Shown piece after piece: positions 1 to 11,884 of a stretch of DNA of 64,000 nt. How positions within the stretch are numbered: the first letter of the stretch is position 1; every line of letters starts with the position of its first letter. The notes below the pieces were generated by a model. That model worked only from the letters and a program-made list of their open reading frames with translations. It made no database searches and had not been told where the DNA came from. The DNA is from Pyrenula massariospora. Lineage: Eukaryota; Ascomycota; Eurotiomycetes; Pyrenulales; Pyrenulaceae. Both the position numbers and the translations under genes were made by a program. The stretch spans positions 248,001-312,000 of the forward strand of contig JAGFMI010000014.1 of the NCBI GenBank assembly GCA_021030905.1, in the 5' to 3' direction.

Positions 1-82
1 AAAATGCATCCCATTAGCCTCGATATACATGTCACATAACCTTTGTTCTCTAAGCCCTGAATTTCACGACGCTTCCCATATG

Positions 83-1325
83 CTATGGCCACCATCCCAT
101 TTTTTCATAGCTTTCAATCATGGACCGCACGCCAGCCTCGTCTAATCTCTCCTTCTCATATGTGAATCCACAGACCTTCTCGAAAAGACTCCCGTCTAGG
201 CTAAGCTCCTTATCTTTGACCAACTCCTTTTCAAGAAATGGGGTCAAGGGACCGGCAGACTTGATGCCTTTCTTCTCCAGCAGTTCTGCCCACGGTTGGA
301 GGTTGTCTTCATTGAAATCGTCGACCGCATTGTCGAGATTAAGACGCGCAATCTGAGAGACCAGTGTGCCATGAAAGCCACACTTAATGCCGAAGATGGA
401 GCTGATAATGTTCGTCAGCGTACCCTGCGAGGTATCTCCATGATCGACGATATTGAACACTGGTGCATTTGGTCCAGGGTCACCGCCACTCGATAATGAT
501 GGCCGTCGCGAGAATGAGGGCGAGATTAGCGGGAGTGCCGCGTTTTTAGAACGCCACTCCGCTGCTCTCCAGATGGCGCGAGCGCAATCCCGTACATGAA
601 CCGTATGTATCCGTAGTTCTTTAGTCCAAAGCCAATTGACCTCTTTTTGTTTGTCTTGGGCTACCCGTGCTATACATATTCCTCTTGAGAGGTAGCCGCC
701 GTCATATTCGCCGTAGACATGCGGAAGACGAAGGATGACTAGATTCAGATTTGGAACTTTGGATAGCTCGTCCTCGGTCTGTTGCTTTACTTTGGCAATC
801 TTGTTCCATGGCTTTAACTTATCAATCTCTTTCTTGGGCGTTCGATTGGAGTGGTACACCATGCCCATGCTTGCCTCTACGAAGGCTTTGGTGCCTCGCT
901 TCCCTGCCTCTTTACCAACGGTCATGCTCAGCGTGTGATTGGAGAGCTGATAAATCTCTTTTGTCTGGCTGAAGCCGGTCTGACCGCCCAAATTGATGAC
1001 ATAGTCAAACTGCCTGTTGTTGGGGAGGTCGAAGATTCTCGGCAACGACGCTTCCCGCGACGCATCGGCTTGGATGTAGTCGCATGCTGAGATGGTCTCG
1101 AGATGTTCTGGAGCAAGATGGGCCAGTTGCGGAAGCACTTTGTCGACAACGCGAATGTGAGAGGCGAGGGACGAGCTGTAAATGTAGTGAGTGAGGTGGC
1201 GACCAATAAAGCCTGTACCCTCAAGTCAGCGCTTCATTGTGTTCAAGTAGGGAGGGTCACCTACCGAGACCTCCAATGATCAGGACAGCGGGCTTGTCCG
1301 CGGCAGCAGGCCCGCTGTCTGCCAT
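83..1325 (-). CDS. NAD(P)-binding Rossmann (extended-SDR/epimerase-like) protein
   Basis: Two exons, complement(83..1212, 1265..1325), give 396 aa. The 52-nt intron has GTAGGT and TACAG ends, and joining it completes a dinucleotide-binding loop, GGLGFIG, at residues 18-24. That junction is the best support for the model. The body follows the extended-SDR plan: an 'INLGGQ' segment after the fourth strand, 'ASMGMVYHSN' at the serine position, and 'RLPHVYGEYDGG' at the epimerase substrate loop. The usual catalytic Tyr of YxxxK is not visible: the aligned segment reads IAKVK, so Tyr is replaced by Ile while Lys is kept. It may bind nucleotide without acting as a classical epimerase. The start is the Met directly before the Rossmann strand; the frame stays open upstream to 1973, but that stretch has no recognisable domain. 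The substrate is unknown. Confidence 0.85.
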
Positions 1326-2600
1326 GTTGGATGGATTGAAAACAGGGCGGATTGAAGAACGGTAGCGACAGTGGGAAGGTTCAGGGTTCGGCACGCATAC
1401 GCGTCTGTGCCACTTGCACGACCAAGAAAGGCGATGAGTTTCAGGGACGGGCCGCCCGCTGTGGAGTAATGTGTCTGCCACGGAGCGATCGGTTGCTGGA
1501 GACAAAGGGAAGGTCAGAGCTCTCTCGTGGCAGACAGGATGAAAAAAAGCACCTCTCTGCGACATTTTTTTCTCAAGGCTTCGGCGAGGTAGATGTAGGC
1601 TGGTCTCCGAGACACTAATCTTCCACAAGATCCGACTCGGTCCAGGGGTCTGCAGCGGCCCGTTGGCAAAAGAGGGCACTGGACCTGCAGCAGAGGCATC
1701 CCGTTCGCTCGAGAAATCTTGCACGATGAGAACAGCATGCAAGACGCCATTCACGCATCGATCATTGGATACAATCGGGGACAGAGATCTTCTCATCTCC
1801 GCAAGCCCGTGGAGGAGGCTTTCCCTATCGTGTACATGCCGGCTTGGGGGCGAACATGGTTCTACGTTTTCTCTCGACCCTGAGGGCCTGGTGACGCTGT
1901 GGTCCAGCGAGAAAATATGAACATTCATGAGCACAGGGGGACTATCTCCGAATGATGCTGGCTCATAAAACAAGCGCTATGGAAACCGCTCAAGGATCGA
2001 AGATAATCAGATAGCCGTACTTTTGTGAGGGGCTGGAACCACCAGCGAGCCGCCTCGCCACCATTAAGATGGGGATCTAAGACATACGTTAATATTACTC
2101 TACGACGCGGCGTCGAAGACTCAAAGTGAAGTTTGAGAAAGTACTATTGCAAGGCGAATCTTGTTATCATTTCGCTGACCAAAGTTTATCTAATGTTGCC
2201 GTTCTTCCCATCCATAGAAATCACTATTGTAAATTGCACTGCAGATTGGCAAATTTCCAACGGCCCTGTCCGTGACGCACAGATGCCCACGCCCAGGCTT
2301 TTCAAGCCATCTGCATCATCGGTCTAGAACGGTCTACAGCTAAGCAGGGTTGTCTTCTTACCATGGTCCCAAGGAAGGACGGCCAAGACAACGTCAATGT
2401 TCTGATCGGGATTCGTAAGATCGCGGTCGACCATCGCACCAGAGCTCCCATCGACAGCCTGGTGGCGGCATCTAGAGTTCAATATCACACGCCTGTGCGC
2501 AATGCGTCGCTGAGAATGACCCAGAACTCTAAGCGATAGAAACTGACCCTCTTGATTTGGGAGGCGAGAATGCCTATTCCTAGCCCTCCCAATATTGATC
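1326..2600. other. Intergenic region
   Basis: This is the upstream region of the SDR gene and the downstream region of the transcription factor gene, both on the minus strand. The part up to 1973 is open in frame with the SDR gene on the minus strand, but it lacks any recognisable protein signature and is more likely leader or promoter. I see no RNA gene or repeat. Confidence 0.5.
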
Positions 2601-4974
2601 TTATAGTGCATCAAATTGCGTTAGATCTGCTTCAAAAAATTCCATCACGTTAGCATTTCCAAGCATGTAGTCCTCAAATAGCATCGACATCTCATTCGCA
2701 TTGTCCGTATTTAGCGGAGGTAAGATGTCCGGGAAAATGTTGGCCGTGTTCTCGTCATACGGCAGAGGATTTGGCATGTCATTATGACTTTCATTCAGCC
2801 GGCCCCCTGTCTGATCATTTGCCGAAGTTGAAGACGCAAACCAGCCACTCAGATTCTGTTCACGGCAAGCTTTCCCTCCTTGAAAAAGGGTCATGCAAAT
2901 CTGATAAAGTCGTTTTGCTCCTGATGCCTGTTCGCCGGCTTTTTCAAGCGTCATGACGACCTTGCTGAGAAGGTTCATGTCATCATGATCCGCGTTCAGA
3001 ATTGCTGTTCCCAGGAGAACAATAAATGGCGTGAACGGACAGAACAAGAGACTCCTAGACAAGGTATTAGCCTAACGAAGGTGGATCTTACAAGTGCGGA
3101 GAAGCTTTACCATTCAATGTACATCCGAAAAGACAGGGAGGTCCGCGAAAGAAATCTTGAAGACAAGTTTTGATGAAGTTCTAAGCTTTTACGGGCGGCT
3201 ACAATGCATTGCTCTGCAAAACGAAAGGGGTGTGAAGGCTCAGCAATTGGCAATTGTTTATAAGCCAGAGTCAGGTTGATGTTAATAAGCATTTCGGTCA
3301 TTTTAACCGGATCTTGAAGAAACTCTCGCAAGTCTTCGGGCGCTTTTTCTTCTACGAACTGCTGAATCTTAGACATGAGCCAATCTCTAGCAGCGGGACG
3401 TACCTTCAATCTGTCAAGCAACCGATTAAGCTCTGATGAGATCTCCCGAACAGACTGTGAACGGACTTCCGAGCTTGCAAGCTGCGCTTGTCCAGAGTAT
3501 AATTTCTGATACAGTTTACCTTGCACTCGAGAGAAATCAAGATTTATCACTGGCAAAACATATGTGTTGTCGCCGGGAAATGGTGGGTAGCTGACAGTTA
3601 TATCAAAATCCAGAAGAGACGGGGTGCGGCCGAAATTTAAAGAGAGGCTTTTATCGAGGATATATACAGTCCAGAAGCATCCCTTTTCCAAGATAAAAAA
3701 TTAGACTTCGAGATCACACAAAGTAGATACAGTAGGATACCTTCTTCATATTTAGATCAGGGTCATTGGGATTGTCTTCAAGACGATGGAGACCTGAGTC
3801 AAGGCACAGTCTCGCAGCAAATGAGATTAGCGTCCATGCCACGAACGGCTTGGATTGAGCGACAGCTAGTTGTGCCTTCGAAGATCAACAGCTGGAAAAT
3901 CTCAAAGAACGAAGAGCTTACCGAGATGCAAAGCGCAGAGATACTGTTGACTGAAGGTTCGAGGAAAGGCGTCAACTGCCAAACGATCCGAGAGATGTTC
4001 TCCTCACACATGTTGGCGGCCTGCATGGCTTCAGTGTCACTGATCTCGTATTCGTTTAATTCGCTTTCCTGGGCATCTCTGAGCAGATAATAGAGCCCGC
4101 CGTTGGCGATGATAAACTCTGCACTTGAATAGCCTTCCACAGGGAAATAGACTTTGCGACAAGTCTCCTTGAACCGGTTCACATCTATCATAGTCATGGA
4201 TAAGAAGAAGTTGTTTCGGGCGGCTGAGCACGACTATTAGTCAGCACATTTAATTCTCTTTCAAACCTACAATTGCAGAGCCGCATTGCTTTCACAGCGA
4301 CATGTAATGGTGGCATGGGCAAGTCATGTCTGAAATTGTTCGATCGAGGTGGACGGTCTGGTTTGAGAGAAGTACGCAAGGATCCAAGAGCTGTAGATGC
4401 ATCCTGATTCAGGACTGTCGCCGACGAGCTTTGGAGCGTGTTTTCAAGGAACTCGCTAGCTTCCTTAGAATGAGTCTCAAAAGACGATTCGCCTTGGTAT
4501 GACATTTCGTCTACCGATGGCGTAGGATGCCTAGGACCAACCTTGAGGCTGGAGGAAGATTCGCTGGCTGGAGACAAGCCAAACGGCGCCTGCTGCGGGA
4601 GGCTGCGGCGGTCATTTTGCACAAGTTCGTTGAGAGTGTTCTCAAGACGGTACAGTCTATGGTCAATCTTCTCAACCTGCTCCTCGCTAGAAAGAGATCT
4701 GTAAGCGGCGAGTAGCAAGGGTACGTGCTTCACGAAAACATACTATCGGTTTGATATCAATACCCGCTGGCGTTTCTCGGTCGGTGCCTTGGTAAATCGA
4801 CATGGTATATTCAGCGCAGTGCAGGCAGAACATGGCGATGTTCGATCGCACCGGACCTATGTTCATATGAGATTTATGCTAGAATTCCTCAAAGGGACCG
4901 ACCTTTCGACTCCTGCACGCCTCGCAGGCCCTCGGCCGGGGTACGGAAAACTCGCTGTCGCCTCCTGCATCCAT
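2601..4974 (-). CDS. Zn2Cys6 fungal transcription factor
   Basis: Seven exons, complement(2601..3054, 3111..3682, 3741..3875, 3922..4223, 4271..4676, 4764..4856, 4903..4974), give 677 aa; every junction preserves frame. The N-terminus carries a complete binuclear zinc cluster with Cys at residues 17, 20, 27, 33, 36 and 43 (spacing 2-6-5-2-6). The first intron (46 nt) splits the cluster between RSRK and VRCD. A basic linker and short helix (VEKIDHRLYRLE) follow, probably for dimerisation. Exons 4-6 hold the fungal-specific regulatory domain, including 'ANGGLYYLLRDA', 'AWTLISFAARLCLD' and 'GCFWTVYILDKSLSL'. The acidic, Asp/Asn-rich C-terminus could be an activation region. It is expected to be a nuclear DNA-binding regulator; its target genes are unknown. 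The nearest upstream gene encodes a secreted protein on the same strand. Confidence 0.9.
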
Positions 4975-5556
4975 TTCCGAATATGACCAAACCTCCGGCC
5001 AATTGAGTTGTCCATGGTGGCGAAAGAGCTTTGGAGGAAGGAAAATTTACGCCGCAATGAAGCGGAGCATCGCGCACAGGCGGTAGACGCGCTGTGAGTG
5101 GGTCGGGGGTCTTGGCCCATGCTCGAGTCCGCCGGGGTCCGCGGCTCCCGATCGCGAGGCGGTGGGAAAGTCATTTCATCATTGGAAAATATACCATCAA
5201 CCTAAAGATTCTTGATCTGATCAGCAGCATATCAAACCCGGAAGGCAGAAAGCGCACCGGATTCTTTCTGGTAAGGTTGCCATACGGAAATCGAAGATCT
5301 CCCAGATCCCCAATCATCCAATCACATAATCCATGCACGAAAGATGCTGCTTGGTCTACGTTTACAGCTTCTGAACTTGACACATAGATCCCAAGTCTCA
5401 TGGTGAGAGCAATGCCAATTTGATTGGCAATACTACAACACTTCGCAAGAGTCCTCTATTGTGAAAAATGGATGCAGTACCTTCCAAAATCAAAACGCAG
5501 CCAATACAAAGATGCTCTTCAACAAAACCCATCCCAACCTCAACCGTGAACCCGCC
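4975..5556. other. Intergenic region upstream of the Zn2Cys6 gene
   Basis: About 580 bp between the regulator start and the stop of the secreted-protein gene, so it should hold the regulator's promoter and the 3' end of its neighbour. Short open frames on both strands show no recognisable domain. Confidence 0.5.
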
Positions 5557-7300
5557 TTATTTGCATTTAGAATTCCACCAATCTTTCAAATCCTGATTAA
5601 CGGAGTCCAGGAACGAATTACCCCAATGATCTGTCGCCGTCTTACAGTCGCACGGTGGGCTATTTACCCCGAGCTGATCCGACTGTCTCCAGTCCCAGGC
5701 TTTGATCTCGCAGACGGGGATCTGGAAGAGACCCGGGTAGGAGTAGATAGATGATGGGTCGGCGGTGTACTTGGCGACCAGGTCAGTGTAGTCGATGAAC
5801 ATGGCTGAGGGGCCGACGCCATGAGATTGGTATTGTTGCGCAGAGGAGGTCATTAGGGCCTGTCGGAAGGAAACAGGGTTAAATTGCTGGCTTGGGGGAG
5901 CGAGGGATGGATGGACTGGAAACAATCGGGTTGGTGGATGCTGAAGACTTACCTGTAGCGTCATTCCATAGCCGCCAAACCCGGCGATAGTATCTGTGTC
6001 GAGACCGGGCGGGGGATCGAGCGTGGCGGGCTCCAGCCCATCTCTTGGAGAGTATGTATTCATGATGTACATTCCTTCCGGCCGACACAGTCGTCGTTCT
6101 TGTTTATTTCCCGTGTTCTTCTTCCACCCCTTGCAATCATCGGTGACGTTCGGGATGTAGATCTGAAAAGTGCCTTGTTCGGCCAGGCGAGCACCAAGCA
6201 AACCCTCTGCAAGGACTTTCTCCATCAGGTTCGTCAGGCTTTCTTCTTTGCCGCCAAAGGTTGCGAGAGCTTGCTCGTAGCCGGCGAAGGCGCCCCCGGC
6301 CAGGAGATTTGGTAGAGTAGCTTGGCCAGATGACGCGCCCTGGTAGAAACCGTTGCTGAAGGCGGCGGAGTGGACGGCATCAATGGCGGCTAGGGCGGCT
6401 TCGGTGAGACTGGGCCAAGCTTGGCTGCTAGTGTACCCGAGGAGTGGGTCGGCTTTGTTGTCTTGAAGGCCCGGAGCATTATTATTGATTGAGGTGGGGA
6501 GGATCGGGATAAGGTTGCCAGCAAGGACGGCGCCAATTCCGCTGGGACGATTAGCTTTGATGTGGTTGGACTCAGATAGTATTCGAGGAAATACTTACCC
6601 GCTGAGCGGTCCGCCAAAAAAGACGGACGCAGTTCCAACGGCGGCGGCTAGGAAGGAGAACGCAATCGATACGCCCGTGCGTGCACCGGCTTGGACGCGA
6701 TCTGCGTTGTTTGGGAAGAATTTCTGCATTCGTCATTATCATTCCTATTCAACAGAGAGAAGTACCAACCTCCGAAAACTCGCCAATATGAGTTCCAAAT
6801 GCATCCATCGCTGTATTAGTGGCTACAGAGATCTGTGTGAAGAGATCCTGGACAGCAATGACAGCTTGTATGAAGAGCCAACCTTGTTGCTTCTGCTGTG
6901 TTGTGCCCGTCAGCTCACTACAAGCTGAGGGTATGCCCGTGCATTGCTGATTTGCGTGAGGGCAGTCAAGATTGATATGATATTGCGAGGCGAAGGCTTG
7001 ATGGAAATCAAAGTTCGAATTCCCACCACTGGTGCCTTGGGTCCAGAAGTTCTTGATCAAGTCATCCATGCCGTTACTGTTCCAGGTATTAGCATCAAGG
7101 GTGATTGGGCCCGCGCCGCAGTCATCTTGAGGGCCCCCTCCCTTGTCAGGCTGCACATCCAATTGGCTCGGCGGCGGCCTTGTATGACTCTGGCGTGGCA
7201 TAAGTGCATTCCGGACTCGAGCTGGACCGGCAGCTGTCAAGTTATACGTACTTGCTAGAACGATAAACGTGAGAGTCTTGGTGGATCGTATCATGACCAT
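5557..7300 (-). CDS. Predicted secreted protein of unknown function
   Basis: Four exons, complement(5557..5859, 5953..6541, 6599..6723, 6770..7300), give 515 aa; introns are 93, 57 and 46 nt with good ends. The N-terminus (MVMIRSTKTLTFIVLAST...) looks like a signal peptide, and the frame also extends upstream to 7423. The next ~150 residues contain several Cys. The stretch around exon 2 (VSIAFSFLAAAVGTASVFFG, then GGIGAVLAGN) is a Gly/Ala-rich hydrophobic segment that could insert in a membrane or pack as a glycine zipper. The C-terminal part has further Cys (DDCKGW, PPCDCKTATD, SKCK), suggesting disulfides. I do not recognise the family. Secretion is inferred from the leader. It could be a cell-surface or effector-like protein, but nothing in the sequence shows activity. 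Confidence 0.75.
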
Positions 7301-8956
7301 CCCGTTCAGCAAGACAGATCTGAAAACCCCTTGAATTTTAGGAGAATAAAAAGAAACGGAAATCGGATGTGAACGAAAAAGAAAAGAACGAAATAATGTT
7401 AGCGAGTGTAAGCCAGGGAGCACCAGATAAAATGAAGGTAGTGTTTATGAGAACAGTCGGAACGAAGGCTTATGTATAAATTCGTTCTCACTCAGCTCAA
7501 TGACTCTCAAGAGAGTACTCGCCGCAGCTTCAATACCACATGGACGTTTAGAAAACCTCGTAAGCTCAAACTCCCGTCTTCGAGCAAAATGCCCGTGGGA
7601 AGCTAGAACCATTTGCGACAGATCTGGGTCGATGTTCCACAACTGCTGATGTTGCAACAAGCATACATTTAGCTCAAATCTCCAAGCCAGTGGTAGAGTA
7701 TCGAGCTCTTTCCACAAAGGTGCTGGATCCAGGCAGACAGATCAGGGGGGCGTCATGGCAAGCTACTATGACTTCGCGGCAAGGCAGGCTAACTGCTAGC
7801 ACTCGGCTGCTCCAGAATGACCTATACAGATCTCGACGAATGAATACAGAGGGGCTCAAGGTCTCAGTCTGAAGCTAATCCATGTCTTCAAGAAAGATGA
7901 CATGGTCAGAAAATGCAACAGTTGGCTGCTCAACGACTTGATGAAAACGGTGGCGGGGTCAGGCTGAACTATGTGTGCTCGAGAAGCTCAGCGTGTGACC
8001 GTGGAGTTGCGATATTTTTTGTTCTACTTTACGGTATAATTGAAGGTGTACGTGTCGTGGTTGGATATTGAGACTGTCAAACAGCTTCTTTCCTGTGTGA
8101 AAACATCGAATGATGACAGGCATGACCTTGAAGTACAGTTTTTAGTAGCAAAAATGACCCCGGTACTTTGGTTTGTTGGGTCAGCGTCAGTAAAAAGACA
8201 AAACCCTACGAACGAATTAAAAGAGTATGGGTACTGAGCATAAGTGTCGCACTAAAAGGGGTCGTCTTTAAGCGCTCGGATCCCAAAATGCGTTTCATGG
8301 AGGCTAATTTTCGCCCATCCGTTGGTATCGGACAAGGCTGACCTATGAGCTTTCTCAAATTTCCAACGCTGTCAAAAAGACCGTTGCTCCCTAGAAGCAT
8401 AGAAAAATAAGCTGCAGGTGCGGCTGATTCACAGGCGCCACTTGTGGCATTGTTGAGCGAGAAAAGCTGCCCGAGTTAACCTTGTGATGCAAGACACTGT
8501 AACAATGGTTGGCTTTGGAGATGTGAAAAACCCGGCAACTGGCATTTCTATCACTGACAAACTGGTTTAGCTTAGTCTCATTGATAATTGAAAGCAAGAT
8601 CTTTTTGCCCCGCTGGAGTTCTCCGAGACACGCAAAACAATCGGGAAGGCCGTTTCTACGTTGATATCTTTGTCTTGAAACCTAAAACCCAATCCCCAAT
8701 TCAGGAGCAGCAGCCAGTAAATTTTATGGACGCGGGTAAAATATGAGAGAATAGACAAAATCGCCGAAAGATGGCATCCATGTATCTGCACGAAAAGTCA
8801 TCTGTTTACATAATTCTGTCCAACATCAATCCGAGACCTTGACACGCACCCAATAGATCCTTCATCTATATCCCAACCTCATGCGCCAGGAAATACCACA
8901 TTCTACGCCCAAGGATCCTTTGCCTCTTCCTAGGCCCTGTACAATACTATACATCT
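7301..8956. other. Gene-free stretch
   Basis: About 1.65 kb between the secreted-protein gene and the adenylate kinase. A minus-strand frame ending at 7445 (around 90-100 codons, containing 'LPLAWRFELNVCLLQHQQLW') reads somewhat like protein, but it has no start context or family signature. The rest is AT-richer with only short frames, and I see no RNA gene. Confidence 0.45.
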
Positions 8957-9785
8957 TCAAGCGAACCTTCTCTCCACCTCTTCAAATAATTTCGGGCTAA
9001 TCTCATTACTGCTGTTCCCCTCCACCCGCCACAGTATCCCATTTCCGCCGTAATGCTCCAACAATCCGGCGCTCGTCTCCTCAAACTTTGCCAGCCTCTT
9101 CCTCCACGTCTCTTCACTATCATCCTCCCTCTGGATCAGCTTCTCCCCGGTTAAATCATCCCGGCCTTCCACCCGCGGCTTATTAAACGTCGTATTGTAT
9201 ACCCGCCCACTGGGCTCATGCACCCATCGGCCCGCAATTCGCTCAATAATGATGCTCGGTGGCGTCACCAGATGCGCAACCAGATTAATCGGTATCAACT
9301 TATCAAGTGTAGAGGCTTGCTGCGCAGTCCGTGGGAAGCCATCTAGAATGAACGAGGTGGAGGCGTCTGGGTTGACGGAGACACGCTGGGAGACCGATCC
9401 GTTACCACGGGCGAGGGCGGAGATCACTTCGCTAGGTGGGGAGGTGGTGGAGAGCCATTTGCGCGATGTGAGTTCGGAGAGGATGAGATCGAGGATCAGG
9501 GGGTCAGGGACAAGGGCACCGGAGCGCATTAGGGATTCGGCTTTGAGACCTGGAGGGACCAGTTAACGGAACTGGTGGACGTTGGTTCGGTGAGAGGGAG
9601 TATTTACCTAAAGGAGTCTTCTTGCGGACATTTTCTCGTAACAGGTCCCCAGAGCTGATTGCCGAAAGCTGGGGGAATCTTTGTATCAGGCGCTCAGTCT
9701 GGGTGCCTTTGCCGACGCCGGGAGCCCCAACAAGGATGATTCGAGCGGCCTTCTTCAGCTGCTTGGTCGATGTGACGAAGGTCAT
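8957..9785 (-). CDS. adk2: Adenylate kinase, ADK2-type (GTP:AMP phosphotransferase)
   Basis: Two exons, complement(8957..9549, 9608..9785), give 256 aa; the 58-nt intron splits 'TPLG' from 'LKAESL'. The protein transfers a phosphate from a nucleoside triphosphate to AMP. Visible motifs are the P-loop GAPGVGKGT (residues 20-28), the AMP-binding 'SSGDLLREN', 'LDGFPRTAQQA', and a long LID running from 'RWVHEPSGRVYN' to 'DDLTGEKLIQREDD'. The segments 'PQLSAISSGD' and 'PRVEGRDDLTGE' are close to what I recall of yeast Adk2 rather than cytosolic Adk1, so a mitochondrial GTP:AMP enzyme is likely. The LID lacks zinc-binding Cys. The basic N-terminus (TKQLKKAAR) could serve as an internal matrix-targeting signal, which is inference. 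Confidence 0.93.
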
Positions 9786-10487
9786 CGCTCGCGCGGCCCT
9801 GCAACAGAGGGACAGCTACGAGAAAGAAAAGAGAGCAAGCCCTTCGATATCGCAATCCAAACGGCCTCGGAACCCGACCCCGTTTGTGACGATGCGGGGA
9901 AGCTGTCGAATGGCCTGCGCGGGGGCAGGACGCCGGCGATCAAACTCCGCGGCAGTTTAGAATTGGGGTCCCCATGATTGCTGGGTGATGAAGATGGGAG
10001 AAAGATGGAGAGGAAGAATGATGAGCGCAAGTCAGGATGTGGTGAGACTATGCAGAAGCTTACAGTTCTGGTCGAATCCGTTTAGAAATTTCGGACGTCG
10101 ATCTGTTGACGTTCGTTTCTCCGACCCTGTGGCCCGAGCTTCTTGTTCTGGGAAGAAGTTCCCGAAGAAGTCACCGGATGGGCTGATCGTTCAGGTTGCG
10201 TTAAAAGGATGTGTAAGGTTTCACTACTGCATTGATACAGCTATACGTTAATAAAATGACTCTTCGCCACAAATAATTGGCATCTATTGTGGTTTGTGCG
10301 ACAGCTATCTCCAGCGCCAATGAGACAGCGTAGTTCATCAATCACTCCTAGAAAACAGATAAAATCACACCGTATTGTGTAAAGTTCCCTATCAAATGCT
10401 TTGATATGTCCTGAGGATATTAAATACCACCATATAGCGTGCTACATTGACAAAACCTGCTTGAAGTTTTCCGTCCTGCTATGCAAT
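9786..10487. other. Intergenic region
   Basis: Promoter side of the adenylate kinase gene and 3' side of LCL3. Overlapping short frames show no recognisable domain. Confidence 0.45.
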
Positions 10488-11519
10488 TCATTTCTTGCCA
10501 AAGAATACAGACCATATGCTCTTCGTCGCATTTCCCACACCTGAACCAGACTTCGACGTCCCTCCCTTTTTTCCTTTTTCCTCCTTCTCCTGGCCATGCG
10601 AACTAATCCTCGTCTTATAATCCCTCGGACTTTCATAATTTTTCTTGGCAGTTGCCCACATCCCTGTCCTGGCTTTTTTCGCCATCGCCTCTGTATTTCT
10701 ATACTGTGCCTCTCTCCCACCAAACTCTGCCCCACCCTTTGCCTCATAAACGCACGCTAGCCCCTGCTTTAACATCTCTAGACTCACATCCTTCCTGAAT
10801 CCAAATGGCGGCTTCCGCACTAAAACCGTCCCTACCACCCGCCCGTATTGATCCGGTTTTAAAAGCCTGACTCTCACCCTCCTCCCACTTACATACCCTC
10901 TCAACCACTCTAAAGCCTCCTTCGAGCCTGGCTGCGCTTCATTCCCCCAATGACCCAGCTCCGGTGCATCAACTCCCGCAAGCCGGATATGAATTGTCTC
11001 GTCACCCTTCAATTTTCTCCGCCCCTGCCCTATGCGCCACCAGCTTGCATCTACGCTTGCGCTATTGCTCTCCCGATCGACCCTGACTCTGCGCCCAGGA
11101 AACCAGAAGTAGCCCGCTAGACGCCCGCCCGGGGAGTGGTAGAGACGGAAGTTGTCGCCGTCGCCGACCGAGGTGCATAAACCAGAGACGGTGCGGCGTC
11201 TCGTGTAGAAAGATGGAGGGATGCGAGACGCTGTGGGGAGGTGCGAGAGGTAGGTCTGTTGGGCACGGTATGCAAGGATGGAAGTTAGGGAGATTGCGAG
11301 GATAAGGATGGTGGATTCGAGGGGGGCGGAGGAAACGCGAGAGAGAAGGGTAGTGTCGAGGGCTGTGGAGGGAGACCTAGCGGTGGTCGTGTCTGTAGAT
11401 GAGGATTGAGGGAAGAGGTGGGAGAGAGTGGAAGGTTGTTCTTGCCGCTTCTTGGAGCGTCCGGGATCATTGTCATTGGATGAAGAAGACGTGAAGGGCC
11501 ATATGGACGGCCATGGCAT
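10488..11519 (-). CDS. lcl3: Membrane-anchored SNase-like endonuclease Lcl3
   Basis: A single exon gives 343 aa. A Ser-rich N-terminus is followed by one hydrophobic segment (about residues 66-85, APLESTILILAISLTSILAY) and a staphylococcal-nuclease domain. The catalytic triad can be placed by spacing at Arg179 and Glu187 (IRLAGVDAPE) and Arg227 (QYGRVVG), with the Asp-bearing 'VGDGDNFRLYH' earlier. This architecture matches fungal Lcl3, a predicted membrane-bound endonuclease reported at mitochondria in yeast. The C-terminus ends in a Lys/Gly-rich tail. The neighbouring genes suggest no pathway. The family assignment is confident; the cellular role is poorly known in general. Confidence 0.92.
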   Translation of the reverse strand: MPWPSIWPFTSSSSNDNDPGRSKKRQEQPSTLSHLFPQSSSTDTTTARSPSTALDTTLLSRVSSAPLESTILILAISLTSILAYRAQQTYLSHLPTASRIPPSFYTRRRTVSGLCTSVGDGDNFRLYHSPGGRLAGYFWFPGRRVRVDRESNSASVDASWWRIGQGRRKLKGDETIHIRLAGVDAPELGHWGNEAQPGSKEALEWLRGYVSGRRVRVRLLKPDQYGRVVGTVLVRKPPFGFRKDVSLEMLKQGLACVYEAKGGAEFGGREAQYRNTEAMAKKARTGMWATAKKNYESPRDYKTRISSHGQEKEEKGKKGGTSKSGSGVGNATKSIWSVFFGKK

Positions 11520-11884
11520 CTTCTGAGGGTTGAGCGCGGTGCACGCTTCCTCAGTAGCGGTCGAAGTGGTGCGACTAGAGCTAAGTGTAAATAAGTTCGA
11601 TTCATGGATTCTAGATCTCGGTTTGGAGCTTAGGTGGGGAAGGCTAAGGATCTTCCAATAAGCTTGTTTGCTTGATTTGCACTGGAAGTACCACGCATTG
11701 ACCGCCTACAGCCAAGTCGATAGGTCTCGATCTCACCAAACACCAAGAGATGTTTTCTTTGGGAAGAGACACATAATTCGGTATTCTTGTATCAGTGTCG
11801 GAGGGCAAGATTCAAATTAAATGTCCTTATTGGCTGCTCCACCCCTCTCCTTTCCTACACCCGTACTCCAACTCTTCGAATAGC

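Noticed and set aside
1257-1973. Extension of the SDR gene upstream to Met1973
   Set aside because: The frame is open, but the added ~215 residues have no domain character, and the internal Met sits directly before the Rossmann strand as in related proteins.
7445-7717. Minus-strand 90-codon frame
   Set aside because: Some protein-like composition, but there is no start context, splice partner or recognised family.
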